From contig CAKVNP010000141.1 in NCBI GenBank assembly GCA_934777095.1, forward strand, positions 1 through 6,308: a stretch of DNA of 6,308 nt. The letters are read 5' to 3'. A model generated the notes under the pieces. It saw nothing but the letters and a program-made list of their open reading frames with translations, had not been told where the DNA came from and ran no database searches. Numbering within the stretch: the first letter of the stretch is position 1; each line of letters begins with the position of its first letter. The DNA comes from an uncultured Clostridium sp. (GTDB lineage Bacteria > Bacillota > Clostridia > Clostridiales > Clostridiaceae). The translations under genes and the position numbers were made by a program. Shown here one piece after another: positions 1 to 6,070 of this stretch.

Positions 1-278
1 TCGCCATAATCTTCATTAATATAATCTTCTTTGTTTAATAATCTTTCTTTACATAGAAGATCGAAATCAATAAAATATGGATTACCCGCAAATGCTGAAA
101 AAGATTGATAAGGAGAGTCACCATATCCTGTCTGTCCAAGAGGTAGTATTTGCCAATATCTTAATCCTGTCTTACTTAAAAAGTCAACGAAATTGTATGC
201 TTCTCTCCCAAATGTACCTATACCATATTTACCTGGTAAAGAAGCTATATGCATGATCACACCTGCACTTCTTTTCAT
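1..278 (-). CDS. malQ: 4-alpha-glucanotransferase (amylomaltase), N-terminal part
   Basis: This is the first 92 codons of a GH77 4-alpha-glucanotransferase; the rest lies beyond the left edge. The enzyme is cytoplasmic. It transfers segments of alpha-1,4-glucan between maltodextrins, releasing glucose and making longer chains for a phosphorylase. The N-terminal family signature is clear: SLPGKYGIGTFG (residues 13-24), WQILPLGQTGYGDSPYQS (42-59) and FSAFAGNP (60-67), which form the start of the barrel and its sugar-binding surface. The catalytic Asp/Glu residues lie outside the window. The ATG at 278 is set by GGAGGGAG at 283-290, seven bases from the GGAGG core. The gene begins 52 bases after the repressor stop with no evident promoter or terminator between, so I infer a malR-malQ transcript. 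Family assignment is secure. Confidence 0.95.
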   Translation of the reverse strand, partial: MKRSAGVIMHIASLPGKYGIGTFGREAYNFVDFLSKTGLRYWQILPLGQTGYGDSPYQSFSAFAGNPYFIDFDLLCKERLLNKEDYINEDYG

Positions 279-330
279 CTTGCTCCCTCCGTTAAGATCA
301 TATTTATGTCTATTAACTAGAGCTTAATTG

Positions 331-1353
331 CTATCTTTTTATGCTATTACAAGATTCTCTTTCTACAAGGTTAGTGTCCAATATAATATGCTCATTATTC
401 TTTTCACCCTTTAATAAATCGAATAGCAGCTCTACACTCTGCGTAGCCAATTCTTTTTTTGGCTGTTTTACCGTTGTAATTCCTGGAGTGTAAAATTCAC
501 TTTCTTCTAATCCATCAAATCCTACAATAGATATATCTTTTCCAACAACCAGCCCTAAATCTGAAACTGCTTTAGCAACACCAATAGCCATTCTATCTGA
601 TATTGCAAAAATTGCAGTTGTATCTTTATTTTCCATTAAATATTTTTTAGCTTCTTCATATGCAACGCTTGGGCTATAATCACCAATTAATACATTGTCT
701 CTATTACTTTCAAGACCATGTTTTTCAAGTGCTTTAACAAACCCTTTGTATCTCCACCAACTAATTCCAAAGTCATTTTTTTCACCAATCATCATGGCAA
801 TATTTTTATGTCCTTTGTTTATGATGTATTCTGTTGCATTATAAGCTGACTTTACATCATCAATTCCAACTGTGGAATAATTTTCCTTACCTTTATTAGA
901 AATATTGTTTACAGATGTAATAACAATTGGCACATCAATATTTAGGAAGCTATCTTCATCTATATCTGTAAAGTTACCTCCTAAACAAATTATCCCCTGC
1001 AGCCTTTTTTCCTTAATAAAGGAAACAAGTAAATCTACATCCTGCCCAAGGGCATAGTCATTTTGCTGTAAAATCATTGTATATTTATTTTCTTCAATCT
1101 TATTACCTATTACTGTTATCATTTCAGAGAAAAATGGATTGAATACACCCTTTACTAAAACTCCGATATTTTTAGTATTGTTCTGTTTCAAGATCCTTGC
1201 GCTATTATTAGGAATATAATTACTTTCCTTAATAACCTCCAAGACTTTTTCCCTTGTACTTTCTTTAACATCAGGATGGTTATTTAATACTCTAGATACT
1301 GTGCTTACTCCCACTCCTGATAACCTAGCAATATCCCTTATATTCATTGGCAT
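331..1353 (-). CDS. malR: LacI-family transcriptional repressor, probable maltose regulator MalR
   Basis: This full-length LacI/GalR-family repressor (340 aa, usual size) probably senses a maltodextrin-derived ligand. The helix-turn-helix is NIRDIARLSGVGVSTVSRVLN (residues 4-24, in two halves split at the turn). The hinge helix NSARILKQ (50-57) carries the Leu (L55) that family members insert at a central CpG, and both candidate operators have one. The effector domain starts at KNIGVLV (61-67). It shows R201 in WWRYKGF, the ISDRMAIG segment with D253, and GFDGLEESEFYTPGITTVKQP (278-298, containing D280), all standard ligand-pocket landmarks. The gene lies between malG and malQ with an operator 36 bases upstream, pointing to autoregulation. 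The start is ambiguous: AGAGG is 4 bases from the ATG at 1353 and 10 from the ATG at 1347 (MNIRDIARLSG), which fits the family N-terminus equally well. The ligand is inferred from context only. Confidence 0.9.
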   Translation of the reverse strand: MPMNIRDIARLSGVGVSTVSRVLNNHPDVKESTREKVLEVIKESNYIPNNSARILKQNNTKNIGVLVKGVFNPFFSEMITVIGNKIEENKYTMILQQNDYALGQDVDLLVSFIKEKRLQGIICLGGNFTDIDEDSFLNIDVPIVITSVNNISNKGKENYSTVGIDDVKSAYNATEYIINKGHKNIAMMIGEKNDFGISWWRYKGFVKALEKHGLESNRDNVLIGDYSPSVAYEEAKKYLMENKDTTAIFAISDRMAIGVAKAVSDLGLVVGKDISIVGFDGLEESEFYTPGITTVKQPKKELATQSVELLFDLLKGEKNNEHIILDTNLVERESCNSIKR

Positions 1354-1367
1354 ACTTCCTCTCTAAC

Positions 1368-1373
1368 CTTATA
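1368..1373 (-). promoter_or_regulatory. Possible -10 box for malR-malQ
   Basis: TATAAG on the minus strand is the best -10 candidate before malR. No good -35 lies 15-18 bases upstream, because that space is filled by the operator half-sites. Operator overlap with the -35 region would give direct repression. The predicted start is only about 8 bases before the first ATG, placing AGAGG at the very 5' end of the mRNA, which is unusual. Read-through from malG is the alternative. Confidence 0.3.
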
Positions 1374-1388
1374 AAATGAAACACGTTC

Positions 1389-1402
1389 CGGTAACGGTAC
1401 CG
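1389..1402. promoter_or_regulatory. LacI-type (MalR) operator upstream of malR
   Basis: CGGTAACGGTACCG is a 14-base dyad with one mismatched pair, centred on the CpG at 1395/1396 as expected for LacI-family operators. It recurs as CGGTAACGATACCG before malE. Identity extends outward: 18 of 20 bases match over 1386-1405 versus 4930-4949, and a TGAAAC lies 3 bases outside each copy (1377-1382). It overlaps the likely -35 region of malR. That this repressor binds it is inferred from position, dyad symmetry and recurrence. Confidence 0.8.
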
Positions 1403-1456
1403 TTATTCTTCAAAAAAACGTAGTCCATTATTTCTATTCCTTCTGTTAAGAAAGAT

Positions 1457-1521
1457 AGTGGTTCATTATAAATAATTTAAATCTTTTTATTATTTATTTG
1501 ATTCTACCATAATGAGCCACT
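1457..1521. terminator. Long inverted repeat after malG, possible terminator or 3' end structure
   Basis: AGTGGTTCATTAT (1457-1469) pairs with ATAATGAGCCACT (1509-1521), 12 of 13 positions, around a 39-base AT-rich interior. A second stem is nested inside: ATAAATAAT (1468-1476) with ATTATTTAT (1489-1497). The repeat begins 19 bases after the malG stop. In malG-sense RNA the outer stem has a C-A mismatch and only a weak U-rich tail (ATCTTTCTT). In the opposite sense the mismatch becomes a G-U pair and six T follow at 1530-1535. It may end malEFG transcripts partially, protect their 3' end, or stop antisense transcription. It is not a textbook terminator for malG. Confidence 0.4.
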
Positions 1522-1539
1522 TATGTCTATTTTTTAGGT

Positions 1540-2457
1540 TTAGCCTTTTACAGCTCCTGCAACAAGTCCTTTAGAAATGAACCTTTGTGATAATAAGAAT
1601 AATATTACAAGTGGTACTGATGACATTACTGCAGCTGCTGAATATTGTGTCCAGTTAGATGAGAATTTATCTTTAATAAATGTTCTCATACCAGTTGCTA
1701 ATGTAAAGTTACCAGGTTGTTTCATAAGAGCTGATGTAAAGAAGAATTCACTATATGCTCCAATAAATGAGAATAGGAATATTACTGCTATCATACTCTT
1801 CATAAGTGGGAATATTATTTTAACAAAAGTTTGGAATGTTGTAGCTCCATCAACATAAGCTGCTTCCACAAGTTCATCAGGAATACCATCTATATATCCC
1901 TTCATTAACCATATATTATATGCACTACCTGCGCATTGAATTAAAATTAATACTAAGAAATTATCCATACCATTTATTCTATAAGCTACAGCTAATATTG
2001 CTGGTAAAGCCATAGTAGCAGGGAACATTTGAAGTACGATAAGTGCTAATAATCCCTTATTTCTTAATTTAAATTTTAATTTAGAAAATGCAAATGCTGC
2101 AGGAATAGTTAGTAGTAATTGTATTACAGAAACTGCAGTACATACTATAAGTGAGTTTTTAAGCCAGATTAAATAATTTGTGTCTTGAATTACTTTTATA
2201 TAGTTTTCAAAACTCCAGCTTGCTGGTAAAAGAGACTTTTGAATAAATACTTGTCCTTTTGACATAGATGCTGTGACAACAGCAAATACTGGGAATAAAA
2301 CAATTAAACACATTATAATTATTATTATTCTAGATACCCAAGCACTAATTCTAGCTCTAGTACTAAGCTTTTGTTTATACTTAAGATCAGTTGTTTCTTT
2401 AGACTTATCTATCTTTGTGTTTAATGGCATTTCATTAACGATAGCTTTTCCTTCCAT
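1540..2457 (-). CDS. malG: Maltodextrin ABC transporter permease MalG
   Basis: This inner-membrane permease (305 aa) is one of the two channel subunits of a carbohydrate ABC importer (CUT1 type) and pairs with MalF. After a charged cytoplasmic N-terminus (1-40) come about six membrane segments, roughly at 43-65, 101-124, 136-160, 168-186, 220-240 and 275-293. The ATPase-coupling EAA loop is ELVEAAYVDGATTFQ (195-209) followed by FVKIIFP (211-217). The C-terminus GLVAGAVKG is the characteristic MalG ending, which in MalG reaches into the ATPase dimer. The ATG at 2457 was chosen over one 18 bases upstream because GGAGGAG at 2465-2471 sits seven bases before it. It starts one base after the malF stop and its binding site lies inside malF, so coupled translation is likely. 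Sugar specificity comes from the neighbours. Confidence 0.94.
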   Translation of the reverse strand: MEGKAIVNEMPLNTKIDKSKETTDLKYKQKLSTRARISAWVSRIIIIIMCLIVLFPVFAVVTASMSKGQVFIQKSLLPASWSFENYIKVIQDTNYLIWLKNSLIVCTAVSVIQLLLTIPAAFAFSKLKFKLRNKGLLALIVLQMFPATMALPAILAVAYRINGMDNFLVLILIQCAGSAYNIWLMKGYIDGIPDELVEAAYVDGATTFQTFVKIIFPLMKSMIAVIFLFSFIGAYSEFFFTSALMKQPGNFTLATGMRTFIKDKFSSNWTQYSAAAVMSSVPLVILFLLSQRFISKGLVAGAVKG

Positions 2458-2458
2458 A

Positions 2459-3391
2459 TTATTTCTCCTCCGCAAATTGGCCAGATTTCTTTAAGTTAAT
2501 TATACTTAAAGTTCCGATTATAACGAAAATTAAAATACTAATAGCTGATGCTATTGAATACTTACCTGATACAGTAACCATCTTATAGTTTACAGATGCT
2601 AATATATCTGTATAACCCGCATATTGTGTAGTTGTTCTTGCAGGATTTCCTCCTGTAATTAAGTATGCAGATCCAAAGTTATTAAAGTTAAATGCAAAAG
2701 ATGAAATAATTAATGGCCATGCTGTTTGAGCAATTGATGGCATTGTTATTTTGATAAATTGTTGTAGCTTAGTAGCTCCATCAACATCTGCAGCTTCATA
2801 GTATTCTGATGGAATAGCAGCTAATGCACCTATACAGATATTCATCATATATGGGAATCCTAACCATATATTAACCATTATTATTGCTATTCTAGCATTA
2901 GTAGGATCAGTAAGCCATTTAACTGGTTCTGAAATTATGTGTAGATTCATTAATAAAGTATTAATTTGACCATATGAACTATTTAATAATCCTTGCCATG
3001 ATAAAACTGCTATTGTTACAGGCAATGCCCATGGTAAGATTAATATTGCTTTATAAAATCCCTTTTCCTTAATATTAGGATTATCAAGAAGTAATGCTAA
3101 TATTAATCCCATGAAAAAGCTTCCAAGTGTTGAAGTAACTGCATATATAATGTTCCATCCTAAAACTGGGAAAAATACTGGTCTTAATGGTCCAGTTAAA
3201 ACATTTTTAAAGTTATCTAAACCAACAAAATTTATTACACCTTTTGAAAACAGTGAGTAATCAGTAAAAGAAATTACAATAGTAAAGATTATTGGTGCAA
3301 CTGTTAAAATAAGAATTGTTATTAACGCTGGTGCTAAATAAGGTAATTCTTTATGCTTTTTTGTTTTCTTAACTTCTGTTGAAGCCTCCAT
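2459..3391 (-). CDS. malF: Maltodextrin ABC transporter permease MalF
   Basis: This inner-membrane permease (310 aa) is the partner of MalG. Predicted membrane segments lie roughly at 17-41, 75-103, 112-135, 166-193, 218-241 and 277-302. The EAA coupling loop is EYYEAADVDGATKLQ (196-210) followed by QFIKITMP (211-218). ILPWALPVTIAVLSW (118-132) and NNFGSAYLITGGNP (237-250) are typical of Gram-positive MalF proteins. It lacks the large periplasmic loop of E. coli MalF, as expected where the binding protein is membrane-anchored. The ATG at 3391 was preferred over an in-frame ATG at 3421: GAGGAGGG at 3399-3406 is seven bases from it, and the longer version would translate through that site. It follows malE after a structured 146-base gap and is read with malG. 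Maltodextrin as substrate is inferred from malQ and the operator pair. Confidence 0.93.
   Translation of the reverse strand: MEASTEVKKTKKHKELPYLAPALITILILTVAPIIFTIVISFTDYSLFSKGVINFVGLDNFKNVLTGPLRPVFFPVLGWNIIYAVTSTLGSFFMGLILALLLDNPNIKEKGFYKAILILPWALPVTIAVLSWQGLLNSSYGQINTLLMNLHIISEPVKWLTDPTNARIAIIMVNIWLGFPYMMNICIGALAAIPSEYYEAADVDGATKLQQFIKITMPSIAQTAWPLIISSFAFNFNNFGSAYLITGGNPARTTTQYAGYTDILASVNYKMVTVSGKYSIASAISILIFVIIGTLSIINLKKSGQFAEEK
2465..2471 (-). promoter_or_regulatory. malG ribosome binding site inside the malF 3' end
   Basis: GGAGGAG ends seven bases before the ATG at 2457 and lies wholly within the last malF codons. It decides the malG start and suggests that ribosomes finishing malF open or reload malG. 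Confidence 0.85.
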
Positions 3392-3398
3392 ATATATA

Positions 3399-3406
3399 CC
3401 CTCCTC
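3399..3406 (-). promoter_or_regulatory. malF ribosome binding site
   Basis: GAGGAGGG, with seven bases to the ATG at 3391, fixes the malF start and argues against the upstream in-frame ATG at 3421, which lacks such a site. Confidence 0.85.
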
Positions 3407-3418
3407 ATTAAATTCATG

Positions 3419-3498
3419 CACTACAAAAATTTTCTAGCTTTAGATAAGATAACATTGAAATAAATCAAAGAAAATTAGCTTGATCAATTTATGTAGTG
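3419..3498 (-). repeat. Inverted repeat upstream of malF, possible mRNA stem
   Basis: CACTACAAAAATT (3419-3431) is the inverse complement of AATTTATGTAGTG (3486-3498) at 12 of 13 positions, with 54 bases between. In the mRNA this would fold just after the malE 3' hairpin and end 12 bases before the malF ribosome binding site. A role in setting malF expression is inference. Confidence 0.4.
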
Positions 3499-3501
3499 GA
3501 A

Positions 3502-3526
3502 GACAAGGAAGCTAAACTTCCTTGTC
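3502..3526 (-). other. malE-malF intercistronic hairpin, not a classic terminator
   Basis: GACAAGGAAG (3502-3511) and CTTCCTTGTC (3517-3526) form a perfect 10 bp stem with a 5-base loop, starting 11 bases after the malE stop. In malE-sense RNA it is followed by TTCCACTACAT, not a U tract, so efficient intrinsic termination is unlikely. The position matches the known arrangement in E. coli, where stem-loops between malE and malF stabilise malE mRNA and let the binding protein exceed the permeases. That role here is inferred; partial termination is the alternative. Confidence 0.7.
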
Positions 3527-3537
3527 CATTTATAAGA

Positions 3538-4818
3538 CTATTGTTGTTGTTCAATACCAGTCTTAATTTGTTCAACCATATTATCAAGTGCAGCTTGTAC
3601 ATCTAATTCGCCAGTTAAAGCAGATTTGATGTTGTTAGCACCTGGATCCCAAACAGTGTTCATCTCTGGGATATTTGGTGTAGGAGCAGCAACTTTAGCT
3701 TGTGCTGAGAATCCAACCATATTTGCATCAGCAGTGAATTTATCTCCTTCAAGAAGTGAAGTTAATACTGGAATTCTGCTTCCAACTTCAAATAAAGTTT
3801 CTCCTGAATTTTCGCATAAGTATTTTAATAAATCGAATGCTAAATCTTTTTCTTCACATTTTGAAGATACAAATGCAGCTTGTACAGTTGCTAAGTTAGT
3901 TATTTCTTTACCATTTAATGTAGGTAATTTAGCTATAGCATAATTAATTCCTGATTTATTAGTAGAATCAATATCCCATGGTCCTGAAATATAGAATGCA
4001 GTTTCTCCACCTTGGAATTGAGCCTTAGCGATATCTCCAGTGATATCTGAAGCCATTATTCCATCATCAATTAAGCTCTTTAAGAAATCTAAACCTACTT
4101 TAGCACCTTCATTGTTTAAACCAACATCAGTTGGATCTAAAGTCCCCTCATTATTCTTGAAGATATATCCCCCATTAGAAGTTAAGAATCCACATGCATA
4201 ATAGAAGTTTCCAATATCGAATCCAAACCCTTCTGTTTTAGCAATTTTCACTAAATCTTCAAAAGTAGCAGGTGCTTCCTTTACTTTATCAGTGTTGTAA
4301 TATAAAGCTATTGATTCTTGTGCTACTGGAAGTCCACATAATTTTCCTTCCCAAGTAACTGCATCAAATAATGCATCTGAAGAATATTGGCTCTTGTCTA
4401 CTAAATTTTCTGGAACTTCAGCTAAAAGTCCAGCTTTGTAGAATGTTCCTAAATCGTTATGTGGCATACCAAAAACTACATCTGGGCCGCTTCCTGATTG
4501 AGCTGCTTGAGCATAAGCTTGGAAGTCTGAGTCATCATATAATACTTCAACCTCTACTCCATTCTTTTCTCCCCATTCTTCAGCAATTGGTTTAAGAGCT
4601 TCAACTTCATAGTCTTGTAAATGAGACCATACTGTTAATTTCTTGCCAGTATCAGCAGTTTTGTTATCATCTTTTGAATCATCAGCAGATGAGTTATCAC
4701 CACTTGTAGTGTTTCCTCCATCATTTGATTTGTCATCACTTGATCCACAGCCTACAAATGCTGTAGTCACCATCATAGTTGCTAATAAAGCAGCTAATAC
4801 TTTTGAACGTTTAACCAT
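3538..4818 (-). CDS. malE: Maltodextrin-binding lipoprotein of ABC transporter (MalE)
   Basis: This extracellular substrate-binding lipoprotein (426 aa) hands sugar to the MalF/MalG channel. It opens with a lysine/arginine-bearing N-region, a hydrophobic stretch (7-22) and a lipobox-like FVGC with Cys at 24. Phe at -3 is less common than Leu. A Ser/Asp/Gly/Thr-rich tether follows (about 25-58), then a family 1 solute-binding fold starting at KKLTVWSHLQDYE (59-71). Landmarks are GPDVVFGMPHNDLGTF (111-126), YKAGLLAEVP (127-136), GLPVAQESIALYYN (162-175) and FYISGPWDI (275-283), all like maltose/maltodextrin-binding proteins. The ATG at 4818 is set by GAGGGAGGG at 4826-4834; an in-frame ATG at 4836 would translate through that site. 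The gene leads malEFG, with its own promoter region and operator upstream and a hairpin downstream. Exact ligand chain length cannot be read. Confidence 0.94.
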   Translation of the reverse strand: MVKRSKVLAALLATMMVTTAFVGCGSSDDKSNDGGNTTSGDNSSADDSKDDNKTADTGKKLTVWSHLQDYEVEALKPIAEEWGEKNGVEVEVLYDDSDFQAYAQAAQSGSGPDVVFGMPHNDLGTFYKAGLLAEVPENLVDKSQYSSDALFDAVTWEGKLCGLPVAQESIALYYNTDKVKEAPATFEDLVKIAKTEGFGFDIGNFYYACGFLTSNGGYIFKNNEGTLDPTDVGLNNEGAKVGLDFLKSLIDDGIMASDITGDIAKAQFQGGETAFYISGPWDIDSTNKSGINYAIAKLPTLNGKEITNLATVQAAFVSSKCEEKDLAFDLLKYLCENSGETLFEVGSRIPVLTSLLEGDKFTADANMVGFSAQAKVAAPTPNIPEMNTVWDPGANNIKSALTGELDVQAALDNMVEQIKTGIEQQQ

Positions 4819-4825
4819 AAAAATA

Positions 4826-4834
4826 CCCTCCCTC
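4826..4834 (-). promoter_or_regulatory. malE ribosome binding site
   Basis: GAGGGAGGG, seven bases before the ATG at 4818, is a very strong site that decides the start, giving MVKRSKVL followed directly by the lipoprotein signal. Confidence 0.88.
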
Positions 4835-4851
4835 AATTTCTTGGTAAATAT

Positions 4852-4883
4852 GTTTTATATATAAAACTTTAGAATTTCCAAAG
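4852..4883. repeat. Two adjacent palindromes in the malE leader
   Basis: GTTTTATATATAAAAC (4852-4867) is a perfect 16-base palindrome. CTTTAGAATTTCCAAAG (4867-4883), sharing one base with it, is a 17-base dyad with one mismatched pair and an odd centre. Both lie in the malE leader, 34-65 bases before the start. They could form short stems or bind a protein, but AT-rich DNA produces such palindromes by chance. Confidence 0.3.
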
Positions 4884-4932
4884 CCTTATAATCATGAATA
4901 ATTTAATAAAAACTTATTTGTGAAACCAATTC

Positions 4933-4946
4933 CGGTAACGATACCG
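4933..4946. promoter_or_regulatory. LacI-type (MalR) operator upstream of malE
   Basis: CGGTAACGATACCG is a dyad centred on the CpG at 4939/4940 with one mismatched central pair, and differs by one base from the site before malR. The wider block 4921-4949 matches 1377-1405 at 24 of 29 positions, including the TGAAAC at 4921-4926. It lies about 115 bases upstream of malE and downstream of both promoter candidates, so repression would act as a roadblock, or on a closer promoter I cannot identify. Confidence 0.8.
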
Positions 4947-4964
4947 ATAAACCTCATAATTTAA

Positions 4965-4999
4965 TTTTAACAGCTTGTCTATATACATTACTGTTAAAA
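4965..4999. repeat. Inverted repeat TTTTAACAG-N17-CTGTTAAAA, possible regulator site
   Basis: TTTTAACAG (4965-4973) and CTGTTAAAA (4991-4999) are perfect inverse complements 17 bases apart. A third half-site, TTTAACA, is at 5024-5030. The pair flanks the start predicted for the second malE promoter candidate, whose -35 area overlaps the third copy. This could be an operator for the adjacent PucR/CdaR-type protein, which is inference from position alone; a leader-RNA hairpin is the alternative. Confidence 0.4.
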
Positions 5000-5001
5000 C
5001 A

Positions 5002-5007
5002 ATTATA
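5002..5007 (-). promoter_or_regulatory. Second malE promoter candidate (-10 box)
   Basis: A perfect TATAAT occurs on the minus strand, preceded by GGG. The -35 match is poor (GTTAAA at 16 bases or TGTTAA at 17), so it would need an activator or be inactive. The predicted start is near 4995, about 55 bases before the operator centre. Confidence 0.3.
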
Positions 5008-5058
5008 CCCTTTTATAGAAATGTTTAACATTTTTGTTTTTATTTTCTTGATGATTTT

Positions 5059-5087
5059 ATTATAAACCTACCTAAAAACATTTTCAA
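5059..5087 (-). promoter_or_regulatory. Strong sigma-A type promoter for malEFG
   Basis: TTGAAA (5082-5087) and a consensus TATAAT (5059-5064) are separated by exactly 17 bases, starting just after the stop of the PucR/CdaR-type gene. Transcription from about 5052 gives a malE leader of about 234 bases. The operator lies about 113 bases downstream of this start. This is the best promoter match in the window. No terminator separates it from the upstream gene, so read-through from the ATPase and regulator is also possible. Confidence 0.65.
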
Positions 5088-5094
5088 GTACTAT

Positions 5095-6042
5095 TTAAAA
5101 ATTTTTTTTGTTTTTTTCTTTCCAAACAAAAAATACTATTTTAAATAACACAGCATTATTGAATTCTCTAATATCATATGATGTGTATTTTTCTATTTTA
5201 TCTAATCTATAAATTAAAGTATTACGATGAATATACAGTTCTTTGGCTGCATCACTTAAATTTAAGCCACATCTAAAAAACACTTCAATAGTCTTGATCA
5301 TTTCATTGTCTAATAACGAAAACCCCTCATTAAACGAATTGTAAATCTTCTCTTTCATAGAATCAGATACAGAATCTATAATTCCTTCTAATATAAGCTT
5401 TCTTTCATCAATAATTGTTTCGGTAAGCTTATATTTATTTGCAAGCTCCAATTTATACGAACACTCCTCATAGGTCTTTTTTAATTCCATGTAATTATCC
5501 ACTAATGAATAACAGATATAATATCTGCATTTAACATTATTCATCAGCGTATCCCTAATACTTATAATATGTTCTCCAATATCCTCAAAATTACCTACAA
5601 TTAAGATATTATTACCTTTTAACATTATTTCTATATTACTGCCTGCATATACCTCTTTTAAATACGCGAAAGATTCATTGATATTTTTATCAATGAAAAT
5701 ATCAATGAGATAAAATTTTCCCATTAGCGTTGGCCATACTGTTGAAATCATGTCTTTTTCTATATCTTTTTCTTGAAGCAGTAGCTGTATAATATTTTCC
5801 TTATTAATAAAAACATCTTGCAAACCGTTTTTTATACAATAAGAAAGAAGATTAATTGTATTGCCAAATGCTGCATTAACATTTATGCAGCATTTGGCAT
5901 CATTAAATTTTAAAGTCTTACATAGACTATCTTCTTTTTTATAATCATCGGTTTCATATACACCAAGATCTTCTATTTCTAACTGGAAAGGTATCTTACA
6001 ACTGTTATAAATATTATCAACTAGTTTTTCAATACATTCCAC
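5095..6042 (-). CDS. PucR/CdaR-family transcriptional regulator
   Basis: This 315 aa DNA-binding regulator carries the C-terminal PucR/CdaR helix-turn-helix. The signature is NLSDAAKELYIHRNTLIYRL (261-280) followed by DKIEKYTSYDIREFNNAVLF (281-300). The middle part, especially VDNYMELKKTYEECSYKLELA (181-201), resembles the end of the degenerate GGDEF-like domain found in CdaR proteins. The first 100 residues match nothing I recognise and contain five Cys (15, 41, 51, 52, 69). No sugar-binding fold is visible. The start is GTG at 6042, supported by AGAAGGTGAT at 6046-6055; an ATG two codons in is out of frame. It sits 28 bases after the ATPase stop, so it is probably cotranscribed, and directly upstream of the malE control region. 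A role as activator or modulator of malEFG is inferred from position. The family call is firm, the target and ligand are unknown. Confidence 0.85.
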   Translation of the reverse strand: MECIEKLVDNIYNSCKIPFQLEIEDLGVYETDDYKKEDSLCKTLKFNDAKCCINVNAAFGNTINLLSYCIKNGLQDVFINKENIIQLLLQEKDIEKDMISTVWPTLMGKFYLIDIFIDKNINESFAYLKEVYAGSNIEIMLKGNNILIVGNFEDIGEHIISIRDTLMNNVKCRYYICYSLVDNYMELKKTYEECSYKLELANKYKLTETIIDERKLILEGIIDSVSDSMKEKIYNSFNEGFSLLDNEMIKTIEVFFRCGLNLSDAAKELYIHRNTLIYRLDKIEKYTSYDIREFNNAVLFKIVFFVWKEKNKKNF

Positions 6043-6045
6043 AAT

Positions 6046-6055
6046 ATCACCTTCT
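6046..6055 (-). promoter_or_regulatory. Ribosome binding site for the GTG-started regulator
   Basis: AGAAGGTGAT closely follows the extended anti-16S complement (AGGAGGTGAT type), with seven bases from GG to the GTG at 6042. It justifies the non-ATG start. Confidence 0.8.
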
Positions 6056-6070
6056 ATAGTCTTCTTGGTA

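Noticed and set aside
1377..1391. CcpA catabolite-repression site (cre) overlapping TGAAACACGTTCC
   Set aside because: It is one base out of register with the cre consensus, and the malE copy (TGAAACCAATTCC) lacks the CG.
1392..1405. TAACGGTACCGTTA, a perfect 14-base palindrome, as the true operator
   Set aside because: Its symmetry, centred at 1398/1399, is lost in the second copy before malE. The symmetry shared by both copies is the CpG-centred one at 1395/1396.
1408..1413. TTGAAG as a -35 box for malR
   Set aside because: No acceptable -10 lies 16-18 bases downstream; that position holds CGGAAC, part of the operator region.
1577..1858. Plus-strand open frame opposite malG
   Set aside because: It lies wholly within a well-supported gene, matches no family and is explained by codon bias of the opposite strand. 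The same applies to plus-strand frames at 2273-2494, 3626-3943, 4371-4595 and 4643-4864.
4816..4836. Upstream in-frame ATG at 4836 as the malE start
   Set aside because: It would place the ribosome binding site inside the coding region and add six residues before a normal lipoprotein signal. The same reasoning removes the longer malF (3421) and malG (2475) starts.
4819..5094. Riboswitch or T-box in the long malE leader
   Set aside because: I see no conserved aptamer or T-box motif and no terminator/antiterminator pair; only AT-rich palindromes and the operator.
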